A stretch of DNA of 64,000 bases from Nitrospira defluvii (GCA_000196815.1 FP929003.1:930001-994000), one strand, 5' to 3'; positions 8,494-17,778 are shown, counted from the stretch's first letter. Numbers and translations are program-made. Notes: generated from the letters alone by a model not told the origin.

Positions 8494-8888
8494 TCCGGGC
8501 AGTTGGCGAAGATCTCTTCGCAGTCGTTGGAGGCATCGACTGAACTCGGTACGAAGCGATACCGCACCTGGTCGACTCGTTGGTGCTGGATCACGACCGT
8601 TGCCCAGCAGCCGTGATGCACGGTGGGTCGGCTGCTCTTCGAGGACACCATGGATTCTTCCAGCAGGGGGGCTTCTCGATAGTACCGGAGCATGGTCACC
8701 GCTCCCTCTTCCCGTTCTTGGAGGGGGGGGCCGGCGCAGGCCAGCACCAGTTCCTTGGTGTGTCCTCGTAGTGCCTGCTGATGAGGATAGCCCTCGGTGA
8801 TAGGCGGCGTGCTCTGACAGCCGAGCAGGATTCCGGCCAGGAGGGTGATCAACATGCCGCTGTGAGCACGACTATGAGGTGGGCGCAT
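8490..8888 (-). CDS. Small putative lipoprotein of unknown function
   Basis: A 132-residue product with a short basic N-terminus, a hydrophobic segment and the lipobox LLGC near residue 24, so it should be lipidated and membrane-anchored in the periplasm. The rest (QALRGHTKELVLACAGPP, then a Ser-rich linker and QRVDQVRYRFVP) resembles small outer-membrane assembly or lipoprotein families only in overall form. Three further Cys residues near the C-terminus (HHGC, NDCEE, ANCPE) could form a disulfide. It overlaps the next gene by four bases. No function can be assigned. Confidence 0.78.
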   Translation of the reverse strand: MRPPHSRAHSGMLITLLAGILLGCQSTPPITEGYPHQQALRGHTKELVLACAGPPLQEREEGAVTMLRYYREAPLLEESMVSSKSSRPTVHHGCWATVVIQHQRVDQVRYRFVPSSVDASNDCEEIFANCPE

Positions 8889-9574
8889 CGTGAGTATTCA
8901 GCCTGACCTATCGGGGACTGTGAGTAGCATACCTGCGGGGTCAAAGCAACCAACTCGGACCGATTCTCCGATGCCTGCTTTCTCGTCGAGCCGGCTTGCG
9001 CTGGGCCGCGATGTCGGTCACTGAGAAGGGGCGGCTCGGCGAGCCGATGCCCGTGGGCATGGCAAATTCTGCCGCGTGAAATTCCTTAATGGCTGTGGCT
9101 GTGAGGCGGAGATGAGCGTCTCGCCGGATCTGTGCGGGGCCGTTGCGCGAAGTGAGGAATCGGCGTCAGGATCATGACGGTCGTCATCGTTCTGACTTGC
9201 TGTGGTGTCTTTCGTGCGCCGAAAGGCATGACGAAGCGAGTCGTTCGGCCTGTTGCTATCATCTAAGTTAATTTTTGTAGGTAACTGCATTTTTTTCATG
9301 CGGATGAGTTGACAATTATGTCTAATTCCCTAGAATAAGCTTCGAACATTGGGTTGTTATGACAGCCGCTGTGTGCCAACTCTGAGGCCGTGCGTGTCGT
9401 TAATCCTTCCCTTGTTAGGCCAGCCGACCCCCTCCCGCATCTTTGGAATCGTTCGTGCGCTTGCAAGAGTCCAGCCTCGCCCGGAGCGAGCTCTGTGAGC
9501 GGGCGACGACGTCCACACGTTATCCAATTCGATGCTGTGCAACACGCAGCACTCAATACGGCGGGAGGGAATGT
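8889..9574. other. Long intergenic region between divergent genes
   Basis: About 690 bases between the lipoprotein gene (-) and the PilZ fusion gene (+). It holds a good + strand promoter at 9309-9336 and a weak - strand candidate near 8926-8953. The segment 8955-9300 shows only small hairpins. The 230-base leader after 9343 has no recognised riboswitch. An open frame of 93 codons on - (9018-9299) is not supported. Confidence 0.6.
9309..9336 (+). promoter_or_regulatory. Sigma-70-type promoter for the PilZ fusion gene
   Basis: TTGACA (9309-9314), a 16-base spacer and TAGAAT (9331-9336). Transcription would begin near 9343, leaving a leader of about 230 bases before the ATG at 9575. Confidence 0.65.
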
Positions 9575-12307
9575 ATGTCGAAGCACATCGCTACGCGCAA
9601 TGAGAGTGAGTCTGTGATCGGCCTGCTTGGCCAGGAGACCGGGCGGCAATCTTCGGTGACGGACCGGAAGAAAACCAGCGATGCCTGGTCGCTCTCTGTG
9701 GCGGAACGGCGGGCTTCCCGGCGCCTCGATACTCGCATCTCGACCCTCCTTCACTTTCAGGATCATGCGTGGAGAGGTCAGACGAAAAGCCTGAGCGTAG
9801 GCGGGCTCTCGATGGAATTTGCCGAGGACATTCCCGCCATGTTGAATCAGCAGATTGTGTTCAGTCTGAAGCCCGGGACCGAGCAGCCGGACAGTGCGGG
9901 GATTGTGTGCGGGATCCGCGTCTCCGAAAGTGTTCTTGATTCAGGTCGGACCAAAAGAGGGGTGATACTCGCCGTTCAGTTTGTGCGGTTGAGTCCAGGC
10001 GATGAGCAGGTGGTCGCCATGTGGATGAGCGAAGGCCGCGCACGGCCGAAAGGGCTGCATCTCGTCGCCGCATTAATCGCCCAGGAGAGTGAGGAGGCCC
10101 TTATCGACACCGAGGCCCGGCAGCCGGTCGTTTCCCAGACCGCGCGCCCGCGCGTAGCCCGGGTGCCTGAGTGTCCGCGGCAGGAGCGGCGGCGTCATCA
10201 GCGGATCACGGTGGGATTGAGCACTGAGGTCAGCCTCCGGCTGGGAGGCGGTGGTCGGGTGTTGCCGGGGGCGTTGACGACGGATTTGACGTCAAACGGG
10301 GCTTGTGTGTGTCTGTCGGCCGAGGAGGATTTGCTGGGTTCAGAGTTGGAACTGAGATGGGTATCACCGAGTGTCGCCCAGCGAGTGTCTTCTGCTTCCA
10401 TGCCGTTTGTCGGCTGCTCCGTGGTGGGCGAAGTGGTATGGACAAGACCGGGAGAGGCCGGTGCTCTTTCCGGTTATCGGCAGGTTGGTGGGCGGACGGT
10501 GTTGGCGGGTGTGCGATTTCTCCCGGTTGCAAAAGAGGCAGAGGATATCATCGAGCACCTGCTCGGGCAGCAGCAGGGCGAGGGTGTCGCGGCCAGGGCG
10601 GAAGGGCCTTCCGTCATCAGTGAGTTCTCGGAGTGTGTCCGCCCGTCCGGTCACCGTATCGCGCTCTGTCACGATCGGCCTCGAACCGATCTGTCGGACG
10701 ATGCACCGATTGTGGTGTTGGCTCCAGGGTATGGGGAGAGCAAACGCGATTATGTGCCGTTGGCCTATTACCTGGCCGGTAATGGGTTTCATGTCGTGCG
10801 CTTCGACAATGTGAATCATGTCGGAGAGAGCGATGGATTGGTGACGCAGTTTCGCCTGGAGGATATGGAGACCGATCTGGAGACCGTGCTGGACTATGTG
10901 GCTGCTCAATGGCCGGGCCGATCCATCGGCCTTGTCGCGACCAGCCTGGCCGGTCGCGTCGCGCTCAAGGTTGCGGGGCGAGTTCCTCACTTGGGGCTGC
11001 TGGCGCTGATCAATGGAATCATGGATGTTCAGCATACGTTGCAGGCCGTCCATCAAGAGGATCTGATCGGCGAACATCTGGCCGGTGCGCGCAAAGGGGT
11101 GGTCAACATACTCGGCCTGACCATCGATGCGGATCGTTGGCTGGAGCATGCTGTTCAGGGAGGCTATGCCGACTTACGCAGCACCGAGCAGGACGCCGAG
11201 CGCCTCCATGCTCCCGTCGTGCTGTTTCATGCCGAGCAGGATGCATGGGTCGATCCGTCCTCCATCGAGGCCGTCGGCGCGGCGATGGGTGAGAATCTCC
11301 GCCACTCCTATGTGGTGCCGGGCGCTTTGCATCGACTGCAGGAGAGTCCCCGGAAAGCCCGCACCGTCTACCGCCAAATTGCCCTGTGCTGTCAGGAGGA
11401 GTTGTGGCCGGCAAGGTCGATGGCGCGGACGGTCGAACCATCGCATCGAGAAATCGGCGTACAGAACCGCGCGGAACGCGAACGCAGCAAGAAGCGTCGG
11501 CCGATGGGCAAGTCGGATCATGTGGCGTTCTGGCAGGAGTACTTACATAATTTCCAGACAATCCCGAATGTGGCCGATTTTTGGCGGCTCATGGATCATG
11601 TCTATCGCCTGATGGGCGACTGCCATCACGGGGAACGGATTCTGGATGCCGGGTGCGGCAACGGGAATCTCGGTGTGTTCCTGCAGCTCAATCAGGCGTT
11701 TCGCCAGCGCTATGCCCGGCGCGGAGATTTTCGCTCGCCCGACTATGTCGGGGTGGATTTTGTCCCGACGGCGCTGGCACAGGCCATGACCAACTTCGAA
11801 CAGGTGGGGGCGGCGCTACAGGGACAGTTTTATGAAGGGCTGCGAGCCTATGTGCCGATGTCGATGCGGGTCTGCCGGGCCGACCTGGAGTCGCCGCTGC
11901 CGTTTCCCGATCGTTCCTTCGACCGGGTCGTGTGCAATCTTGTGATCGGGTATGTGCGCGACCCGCTGTTCACGCTTCGGGAATATCTGCGTGTGTTGGC
12001 GCCCAATGGACGGTTGGTGATTTCCAACCTGAAGCCGTATGCCGATCTCTCGGCGATTTATCGCAGCTTCGTGGAGACGGCTCAGACGCCGGACCAAATC
12101 GAAGAAGGGCGTCGCCTCCTGGACAATTCTGGTAGAATCAAAGAGCGGGAAGGCGAAGGCATTTTTCATTTCCAGTACCAGGCGGAACTGGAAGGTCTGT
12201 TACGCGCCGCCGGCGTCACGCATCCGCGGGTCTATTCCACGTTCGGAAACCAAGCACTCATTGCCGTGGCCGATAAGGGCCTGGCGAACCTTACGGTGGC
12301 GGCATGA
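9575..12307 (+). CDS. PilZ-PilZ-alpha/beta hydrolase-methyltransferase fusion protein
   Basis: A 910-residue multidomain protein. Residues about 44-165 form a first PilZ-like domain (RRASR, then SLSVGG where the usual Asp is Ser). Residues about 205-330 form a second PilZ domain (RRRHQR, then DLTSNG), the family that binds cyclic di-GMP. Residues about 345-610 are an alpha/beta hydrolase of acyl-thioesterase type: LAPGYGESKRDY, nucleophile in ATSLAGR, acid in HAEQDAWVD, His in GALHR. Residues about 660-890 are a SAM-dependent methyltransferase with ILDAGCGNGNLGVF. No signal peptide is seen, so it is cytosolic. The ATG at 9575 was chosen because GGGAGG lies upstream; the open frame extends further but without a site. 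A sensor kinase gene follows after 33 bases. Domain calls are motif-based; substrate and product are unknown. Confidence 0.88.
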   Translation: MSKHIATRNESESVIGLLGQETGRQSSVTDRKKTSDAWSLSVAERRASRRLDTRISTLLHFQDHAWRGQTKSLSVGGLSMEFAEDIPAMLNQQIVFSLKPGTEQPDSAGIVCGIRVSESVLDSGRTKRGVILAVQFVRLSPGDEQVVAMWMSEGRARPKGLHLVAALIAQESEEALIDTEARQPVVSQTARPRVARVPECPRQERRRHQRITVGLSTEVSLRLGGGGRVLPGALTTDLTSNGACVCLSAEEDLLGSELELRWVSPSVAQRVSSASMPFVGCSVVGEVVWTRPGEAGALSGYRQVGGRTVLAGVRFLPVAKEAEDIIEHLLGQQQGEGVAARAEGPSVISEFSECVRPSGHRIALCHDRPRTDLSDDAPIVVLAPGYGESKRDYVPLAYYLAGNGFHVVRFDNVNHVGESDGLVTQFRLEDMETDLETVLDYVAAQWPGRSIGLVATSLAGRVALKVAGRVPHLGLLALINGIMDVQHTLQAVHQEDLIGEHLAGARKGVVNILGLTIDADRWLEHAVQGGYADLRSTEQDAERLHAPVVLFHAEQDAWVDPSSIEAVGAAMGENLRHSYVVPGALHRLQESPRKARTVYRQIALCCQEELWPARSMARTVEPSHREIGVQNRAERERSKKRRPMGKSDHVAFWQEYLHNFQTIPNVADFWRLMDHVYRLMGDCHHGERILDAGCGNGNLGVFLQLNQAFRQRYARRGDFRSPDYVGVDFVPTALAQAMTNFEQVGAALQGQFYEGLRAYVPMSMRVCRADLESPLPFPDRSFDRVVCNLVIGYVRDPLFTLREYLRVLAPNGRLVISNLKPYADLSAIYRSFVETAQTPDQIEEGRRLLDNSGRIKEREGEGIFHFQYQAELEGLLRAAGVTHPRVYSTFGNQALIAVADKGLANLTVAA

Positions 12308-12340
12308 TGACACGGCCTCGGCCCTACCAGAGTACCTGAG

Positions 12341-15300
12341 ATGAAAGTGCTCGCGTTCAGCGCCCTGGTGAATGCGTTGGCGGCGACAGGGCTCGGAATG
12401 TTCGTCTACTTCCGGGATCCTGCCGCCGCGCGCAACCGGATTTACGGGCTGTACTGTCTGAGCATTGCCTTTTGGAGCGTCTTCTACTGCGGCTGGCAGC
12501 TCACGGAATCCAAAGACCTTGCGCTGAGCCTGCTGCGCTTGGTGATGGCCGGCGCATCACTCATTCCGATTCTGTATTTTCACCACACCGTCACCTTTCT
12601 TGACATTACGGCGCGCCACGCCAAAGCCTTGAAGATCGGCTATGGTCTGGCGGCACTGTTTCTGCTGGCCGATACGACGCCCTGGTTCGTGGCTGGGGTG
12701 CACCCTGCGATGTCGTTCTCTTTTTGGCCGGTTCCCGGGCTCTTCTTCCATCCCTTCCTGCTGTATTTTCTCTGGTATGTCGTCTACGCGACCTCGCTCG
12801 TCGGGGTCGCCCTTCGGGATGCGAATGGCATCCGACGCCATCAATATGCGTACATGCTGGCCGCCAGCATCATCGGGTATGCGGGCGGGGCCACGAATTT
12901 CCCTCTCTGGTATGGCGTGCCGCTGTTGCCTTACGGCACGGTGCTCATCACGATGTATACGGCGTTGATGGCCTACACGATCGTTCGGTACCGGCTGATG
13001 AATATCAGTGTCGTCCTGAACAAGGGGCTCGGGTATGCCATCGTGCTGGCGATTATTGTCGTGGCGACGTCTATCGGTGCGGTGCTCAGTAATCGGGCGA
13101 CCGGACATTCCACCCCGCCGTTGCTGGCCGGAACGCTGTTTCTGATTTGCGCCTTATGGGTGCTCAGCAACAATCCCCGTTCCACGTCGAATACCATCTT
13201 CAGCGCCGTGTGTGGGGCCGCCTGCCTCTGGTTATTCGGCTGTTTCATGCTGTTTTCTGCGTCACGGGAGGATGAGGCGCTCTTTTGGGTTCAGGTGATT
13301 TACACCGGAGTGGTCTTTTTGCCTGCGTTGACCTATCACTTTGCGCAGAGTCTCTCCGGAGGGGCGGCGCATGACCGTCTGATTGTGTGGAACTATGCCG
13401 TCGGCGCGCTTTTTTGGAGCCTGTTGTTCACGCCGTATCTGGTTGATGGCCAGTATGTCTACTATTGGGGTCGATATCCCAAGGCCGGGGTGCTCCATCC
13501 CTGGCTGGTCGCATACGTGGTGGCGGGCGGGGGGGTGACGGTTTATCGGCTGTATCAAGGGTATCGGCTCCACCTCAGTTCCTCCCCGCTGCTTGGCGCC
13601 CAGCTGAAATACACGGTAGTGGCCCTCGCACTGGGATTCCTTGCCTCCCTCGATTTCCTCCAGAATTACGGCGTGGGATTCTATCCGGTCGGGTACTTGT
13701 TGGCCGGCCTCTCGGTCACCGTCGTGGCCTATGCCATCGCTCGATACGAGTTGATGGATGTCTCGTTCGTTCCGAGTCGGCCGAAGGTGATGTTGTCGAT
13801 CAAGTTGATGGGGCTGATTCCGGCCTACATGATGATTTTGTTGGTGATTCGGATCTTTACCGGGACGTTCCATTATCTTCTGGCCGGGGTGCTGTTCGGT
13901 TTATTTGTGATCGTGTCGAGCGGTTTGGCGAACCTTCAGAAGGGGGTTGAGCGGGCGATCGGGCAGACACTCTTTCGAGAGCGCTACGATGCCTACGATA
14001 CGTTGGTGCAGTTTTCGAAGTCCCTTGTGGCGATTCTTGAATTGAAATCCCTCACCAAAGAAATTGTGCAAACACTCGCGCGGGTGATGAACATTAAAAC
14101 GGCCTCCGTCTACGTGCTCGACAAGGAACAAGGGATCTACAGTTTGACCGCCTCTTACGGGTTCGTCACGCGTGAGGCCGTCGTGCCTCCGATTAAGATG
14201 GAGGGAGAGTTTCCCAAGACCTTGTTGCGAACAGAGACCGCCCTTGTCCGCGAGGAAATCGAATACGACAAGGCCGATACGGAACATCTGCGATTGCTCG
14301 ACACGCTGAAAGCGTTGGGGTCCGAGGTCTGCATTCCGCTGATCAGCAAGGATCGGCTGGTTGGTTTTTGCAACTTAGGGCGACGGGCCAATCATGGCAT
14401 GTATTCGACGGAAGAGTTGGCCCTCCTCAAGACGCTGGCGCAGCATGCGGCGATCGCAATCGACAACGCGCTCTTGTATGAAGATCTCCGCCGCTCACAA
14501 TTGTTGATGCGTCGTACCGACCGGTTACGATCGCTTGAAACTATGGCCGGCGGGTTTGCCCATGAGATTCGAAACCCGTTGACCTCCATCAAGACGTTCG
14601 TTCAGCTGGCCCCTGAACGCCGTGACGACGTCGAGTTTATGGAGCAGTTCAGCCAGGTGGTGTGTGAGGACGTTGAGCGGATTGAGCGGCTAGTGCACGA
14701 GATTCTGGACTACGCCCGTTATATGACGCCGAAGCTCACGCAGGAAAGCTTGAATGATGTGGTGTCTTCCTGCCTCTACTTTATCGAGGTGAAGGCGAGC
14801 AGCAAGGCCATCACGATTCAGAAAGAACTGGCGAGCGACCTGCCCTATGTGAGGCTGGACCGTCAGCAGATCAAGCAGGTGTTACTGAACTTATTTATCA
14901 ATGCGATGGAAGCCATCGGTGGCGACCAGGGCGGCCGCCTCTCCGTTCGCACCCGAAAACTTGTGAAGGCGGTGAATGAGCCGTGGGTTCAGATCGAAGT
15001 CGAAGATAGTGGGCCTGGAATCGACCCCCAGGATCTAGACCATATCTTCGATCCGTTCTATACCACGAAGCACGAAAGCGGGGAGCGTGAGGGGACCGGG
15101 CTCGGCTTGACCATCGCGCACCAGATCGTTCAGGAGCATGGGGGGTACGTTGAGGTAGCCAGTGAGGTGGGCCATGGTACGAGATTCATGGTTAACCTTC
15201 CCGTGAACCCACCTATCGCGGAGTGGCAGGCTGCGCAGCCTGCCTTCGATGACGGAAGAAAGCTTGCCGGAGCCTTTCTTGCCCGCCCTCACCTCGGGTT

Positions 15301-15349
15301 GGATGAACAGTTTGGCAAGCCGCCTGCGCCCATCAAAGCGACTCCCTGA
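12341..15349 (+). CDS. Sensor histidine kinase with two tandem 7TM-type modules and a GAF domain
   Basis: A 1002-residue membrane kinase. The N-terminal half contains two successive multi-helix modules of the seven-helix histidine-kinase sensor type (about 1-225 and 270-475). Both end in a similar motif, VRYRLMNISVV and ARYELMDVSFV, so the sensor has been duplicated. A GAF-like domain follows (about 545-705). The HisKA dimerisation domain has HEIRNPLTS with the phosphorylated His at about 741. A HATPase domain has the N-box LFINAMEAIG, DSGPGI and GTGLGL. No receiver domain is attached and no response regulator is adjacent. It lies 33 bases after the PilZ fusion gene, so the two are probably cotranscribed. 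The signal sensed is unknown. Confidence 0.9.
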   Translation: MKVLAFSALVNALAATGLGMFVYFRDPAAARNRIYGLYCLSIAFWSVFYCGWQLTESKDLALSLLRLVMAGASLIPILYFHHTVTFLDITARHAKALKIGYGLAALFLLADTTPWFVAGVHPAMSFSFWPVPGLFFHPFLLYFLWYVVYATSLVGVALRDANGIRRHQYAYMLAASIIGYAGGATNFPLWYGVPLLPYGTVLITMYTALMAYTIVRYRLMNISVVLNKGLGYAIVLAIIVVATSIGAVLSNRATGHSTPPLLAGTLFLICALWVLSNNPRSTSNTIFSAVCGAACLWLFGCFMLFSASREDEALFWVQVIYTGVVFLPALTYHFAQSLSGGAAHDRLIVWNYAVGALFWSLLFTPYLVDGQYVYYWGRYPKAGVLHPWLVAYVVAGGGVTVYRLYQGYRLHLSSSPLLGAQLKYTVVALALGFLASLDFLQNYGVGFYPVGYLLAGLSVTVVAYAIARYELMDVSFVPSRPKVMLSIKLMGLIPAYMMILLVIRIFTGTFHYLLAGVLFGLFVIVSSGLANLQKGVERAIGQTLFRERYDAYDTLVQFSKSLVAILELKSLTKEIVQTLARVMNIKTASVYVLDKEQGIYSLTASYGFVTREAVVPPIKMEGEFPKTLLRTETALVREEIEYDKADTEHLRLLDTLKALGSEVCIPLISKDRLVGFCNLGRRANHGMYSTEELALLKTLAQHAAIAIDNALLYEDLRRSQLLMRRTDRLRSLETMAGGFAHEIRNPLTSIKTFVQLAPERRDDVEFMEQFSQVVCEDVERIERLVHEILDYARYMTPKLTQESLNDVVSSCLYFIEVKASSKAITIQKELASDLPYVRLDRQQIKQVLLNLFINAMEAIGGDQGGRLSVRTRKLVKAVNEPWVQIEVEDSGPGIDPQDLDHIFDPFYTTKHESGEREGTGLGLTIAHQIVQEHGGYVEVASEVGHGTRFMVNLPVNPPIAEWQAAQPAFDDGRKLAGAFLARPHLGLDEQFGKPPAPIKATP

Positions 15350-15446
15350 CGCCGAAGCGTAGCTGGCGGTGGTCGCTATTCGACCAAATCTGCTCTCTCC
15401 CACATGGGTATGGAGGTATGCCGCAGATCTCGGAAGACGGCTATGT

Positions 15447-16481
15447 CTATGCCGTGACCATTCGAGTTACCCATTCGAGGATTCTATTTTCCGCCCAAAA
15501 CCGATCCTCCTGCGGGCACCGTCGCTGAAAAAATCCACAGTGTCCTCCGTAGCGTAGCAGCATCAGTGTGATATGGGAGTTGTGCCGGATCGCCGGCGTG
15601 TCGAACATGGTAGCGGGAATGAAGGGGTCGTCCTGCGCCGTGATGATCAGTGTGGGAACGGTGATCTGGTGGAGCACGTGACGGGCTCCTGCCCGGTCAT
15701 AGTAGTCGGCGACATCGCGATAGCCTCCGTCGCGGGCGGTGTAGGCTGCGTCAAACTGGGTGATCGTGTTCATTGAACCCAGCGACGACACATTCCATGT
15801 GTCGGGGAAGAGCGCTGCCTTTCTTCGCATTCTCGCCTTTAAGCTCGACAGAAAGTGCCAGTGGTAGAGCCAATTCCTGGGTTGCTCGAGGGCTGCCACA
15901 CATTGCGTGGGATCAATATTCGGACTGACGGCCACCACGCCGGCTAGTGCCGGATTCGATTGGCCCATCTCTCCTGCTGCTTTCAAGACGAGATTTCCGC
16001 CCATCGAGTATCCTACAAGCCATATCCGAGACAGGCGATCGCGTTCCCGCAATTCCTGGATGATTGTTCGATAATCGTTACTGAGCCCGCTGTTGTACAG
16101 AGTTGGAGTCAGGTGGTCGCTGCCGCCGCAGGTACGTTGGTTCATGCGGATGACGTTAAATCCAGCGCGGTAGGCTTTGATCGTCATCCCGCGCATGTAG
16201 TGGGAATCTGCGGAGCCCTCAAGCCCGTGGAGCAGGATGAGGGTCGGGGAGCTCTCGGGGTGAGACTGCCAGTGACAGAAGCCCTGCAACTGAGTTTCCG
16301 GTTCGGTGGTGAATCGACGTGTCACTTGAGGGAGGGGTGCTCCTATGGCCTCCCGAGGCCAGTAGCGAGGTACCAGGGTCATGAGATGCGGATTGCGGAG
16401 CAGGAGTGCGGGAATGAATCCATCCAGCGAAGTCATATCCGACTCATCATAAACAAATGGCCTTCCCCACGCACTTTTCAT
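15447..16481 (-). CDS. YheT-type alpha/beta hydrolase
   Basis: Serine hydrolase of the YheT/EMB8 family, presumed esterase, cytosolic, with no established physiological substrate. The 344-residue product has the family opening (FIPALLLRNPHLMTLVPRYW), oxyanion region LLHGLEGS, nucleophile elbow GYSMGG, acid in ITAQDDPFIP and the His in GGHCGF. The ATG at 16481 lacks a strong ribosome site. An in-frame ATG 15 codons downstream (MTSLDG) aligns better with the conserved region and may be the real start. It converges on the kinase gene (97 bases apart) and diverges from the aldolase gene. Confidence 0.88.
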   Translation of the reverse strand: MKSAWGRPFVYDESDMTSLDGFIPALLLRNPHLMTLVPRYWPREAIGAPLPQVTRRFTTEPETQLQGFCHWQSHPESSPTLILLHGLEGSADSHYMRGMTIKAYRAGFNVIRMNQRTCGGSDHLTPTLYNSGLSNDYRTIIQELRERDRLSRIWLVGYSMGGNLVLKAAGEMGQSNPALAGVVAVSPNIDPTQCVAALEQPRNWLYHWHFLSSLKARMRRKAALFPDTWNVSSLGSMNTITQFDAAYTARDGGYRDVADYYDRAGARHVLHQITVPTLIITAQDDPFIPATMFDTPAIRHNSHITLMLLRYGGHCGFFQRRCPQEDRFWAENRILEWVTRMVTA

Positions 16482-16573
16482 TTTCTGTAGGGTCGGTGCC
16501 TTCTCCTCTCAAGGGTTGCGGGTGAGGAACCGATAACAGAAGTTGGAAAGTTGGTTCTTCAAGGGAGGCGGGT

Positions 16574-17212
16574 ATGTTGACTGCAATCGGCGATGTGATG
16601 AGGCGAGTGTACGAACGAGGGTGGATTACGACGCGGGACGGTAACATCAGCATGCGGAAGCGGGCGGGCAAGTATCTATATATCACACCGTCCGGATGGC
16701 GCAAGACGATTGTCCACCCTGAACACATTGTGCGCTTGGAGGTTCTGACTGATCCAGTGACCGGCCAACTTGTACCAAAGGTACGTGACGGGCAACAGCC
16801 ATCCGGGGAGCTGTGGATGCACTGGAACCTTCAGCGAGACACGAAGAAGACGAGGACGGTCGTTCACGTCCATGCGACCCACATCGTGGCCGCGATCTAT
16901 GCCGGAATCGATTTGCAGGCGATGAGTGCAGAGTTTCCCGAGATCTCACGTTATACACGTGTAGGCCGCACGGTCCCTGCATTGCCGGCCTTGTCACGTG
17001 ATCTGGCCGATGTGACGGCAGAGTGCTTGGGGCTGAAGAAGGATGGGACACTGGAATTTGACATTGTGGGGCAGATGAATCACGGTGTGTGCGCCGTCGC
17101 GACGGACCCTTGGGCCGCCTACGAACACATTGAGCGACTCGACCATATCTGTGAGATCGTTTTGAAGAGTGGAGTTGTTTCGAAGCCTTTAGGGAAACAG
17201 TCGTCTCAGTGA
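16574..17212 (+). CDS. Class II aldolase/adducin family protein
   Basis: Metal-dependent sugar-phosphate aldolase, epimerase or dehydratase fold. The 212-residue product has RDGNIS (phosphate-binding loop), ITPSG, PSGELWMH with the catalytic acid, HVHATH with two zinc ligands and a third His in MNHGVCAV. This set matches fuculose-phosphate aldolase-like proteins and methylthioribulose-phosphate dehydratase; the substrate cannot be told from sequence alone. The ATG at 16574 follows GGAGGCGG. Transcription should end at the strong hairpin at 17244-17280. Confidence 0.87.
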   Translation: MLTAIGDVMRRVYERGWITTRDGNISMRKRAGKYLYITPSGWRKTIVHPEHIVRLEVLTDPVTGQLVPKVRDGQQPSGELWMHWNLQRDTKKTRTVVHVHATHIVAAIYAGIDLQAMSAEFPEISRYTRVGRTVPALPALSRDLADVTAECLGLKKDGTLEFDIVGQMNHGVCAVATDPWAAYEHIERLDHICEIVLKSGVVSKPLGKQSSQ

Positions 17213-17243
17213 AGAGGTAAGACAGACCAAGGAAAAAGAGAGA

Positions 17244-17280
17244 GGGGGCTGACGGTGTTGTCCGTCAGCCCCCTTTGTAT
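17244..17280. terminator. Intrinsic terminator between aldolase gene and tRNA-Asn (bidirectional)
   Basis: A 12-bp perfect GC-rich stem (17244-17255 with 17262-17273), a six-base loop and TTTGTATT on +. On - the stem is followed by CTCTCTCTTTTT, so it can also end the tRNA transcript. Confidence 0.85.
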
Positions 17281-17291
17281 TGTGTATATTG

Positions 17292-17367
17292 TGGCTCCCC
17301 GGGCAGGACTCGAACCTGCGACCAGCCGGTTAACAGCCGGCTGCTCTACCAACTGAGCTACCGGGGA
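17292..17367 (-). tRNA. tRNA-Asn (anticodon GTT)
   Basis: On the - strand the 76 bases fold as a complete cloverleaf: acceptor TCCCCGG/CCGGGGA, D-arm GCTC/GAGC, anticodon stem GCCGG/CCGGC around a loop with GTT, and T-arm GCAGG-TTCGAGT-CCTGC. The discriminator is G and CCA is encoded (17292-17294). Confidence 0.97.
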
Positions 17368-17431
17368 ACAAAGAGATTCAAGATGGTCGTCGGCATTCTA
17401 GCAAAACTAAAGAGAGAAGGGGGAGACTTTT

Positions 17432-17701
17432 TTAGATGCCGAAATCATCAGTTTCGTCTTCGTCTGATGAGGCGTCCGTATTTCCTTCCGCCAGCGCGGC
17501 AAAATGTTTTGCCCAGGTGAGGTAGAGATTGCCGCTATCCCGCATCGTATCGGCGGCTTTGATGAGCTTCTCGGCTAATTCAGGGTCTTTTCCTCCGGCG
17601 TGTATGGCCGCGGCTTGCCGCTCAATCGCCTTGGGATATTCGTTCAGCAGGCCGGCGATATCACGAAGCAGTTCATCGAGCACATTGTCTTCACGTTCCA
17701 T
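17432..17701 (-). CDS. Small acidic protein of unknown function
   Basis: An 89-residue product, predicted mainly helical (LDELLRDIAGLLNEYPKAIERQAAAIHAGG, then ELAEKLIKAADTMRDSGNLYLTWAKHFAALAEG) with a strongly acidic tail (SSDEDETDDFGI). There is no signal peptide, membrane segment or known motif. It lies downstream of the terminator of the oxidoreductase operon, so it should have its own promoter. Family not recognised; coding is supported by composition and a clean start and stop. Confidence 0.68.
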   Translation of the reverse strand: MEREDNVLDELLRDIAGLLNEYPKAIERQAAAIHAGGKDPELAEKLIKAADTMRDSGNLYLTWAKHFAALAEGNTDASSDEDETDDFGI

Positions 17702-17728
17702 GGGATCCTCTCAGTGCTCAGTTCAAGA

Positions 17729-17763
17729 AAAAGCCCCATAGCGTGGAACGCTATGGGGCCTTG
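17729..17763 (-). terminator. Intrinsic terminator of the oxidoreductase operon
   Basis: A perfect inverted repeat (GCCCCATAGCG with CGCTATGGGGC, short loop) lies 16 bases past the ferredoxin-subunit stop. Read on -, the stem is followed by CTTTTTC. Confidence 0.88.
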
Positions 17764-17778
17764 CGACAACGCGACTCG

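Noticed and set aside
9018-9299. 93-codon open frame on - in the intergenic region
   Set aside because: Composition is low-complexity and polar, no ribosome site, no motif; more likely non-coding.
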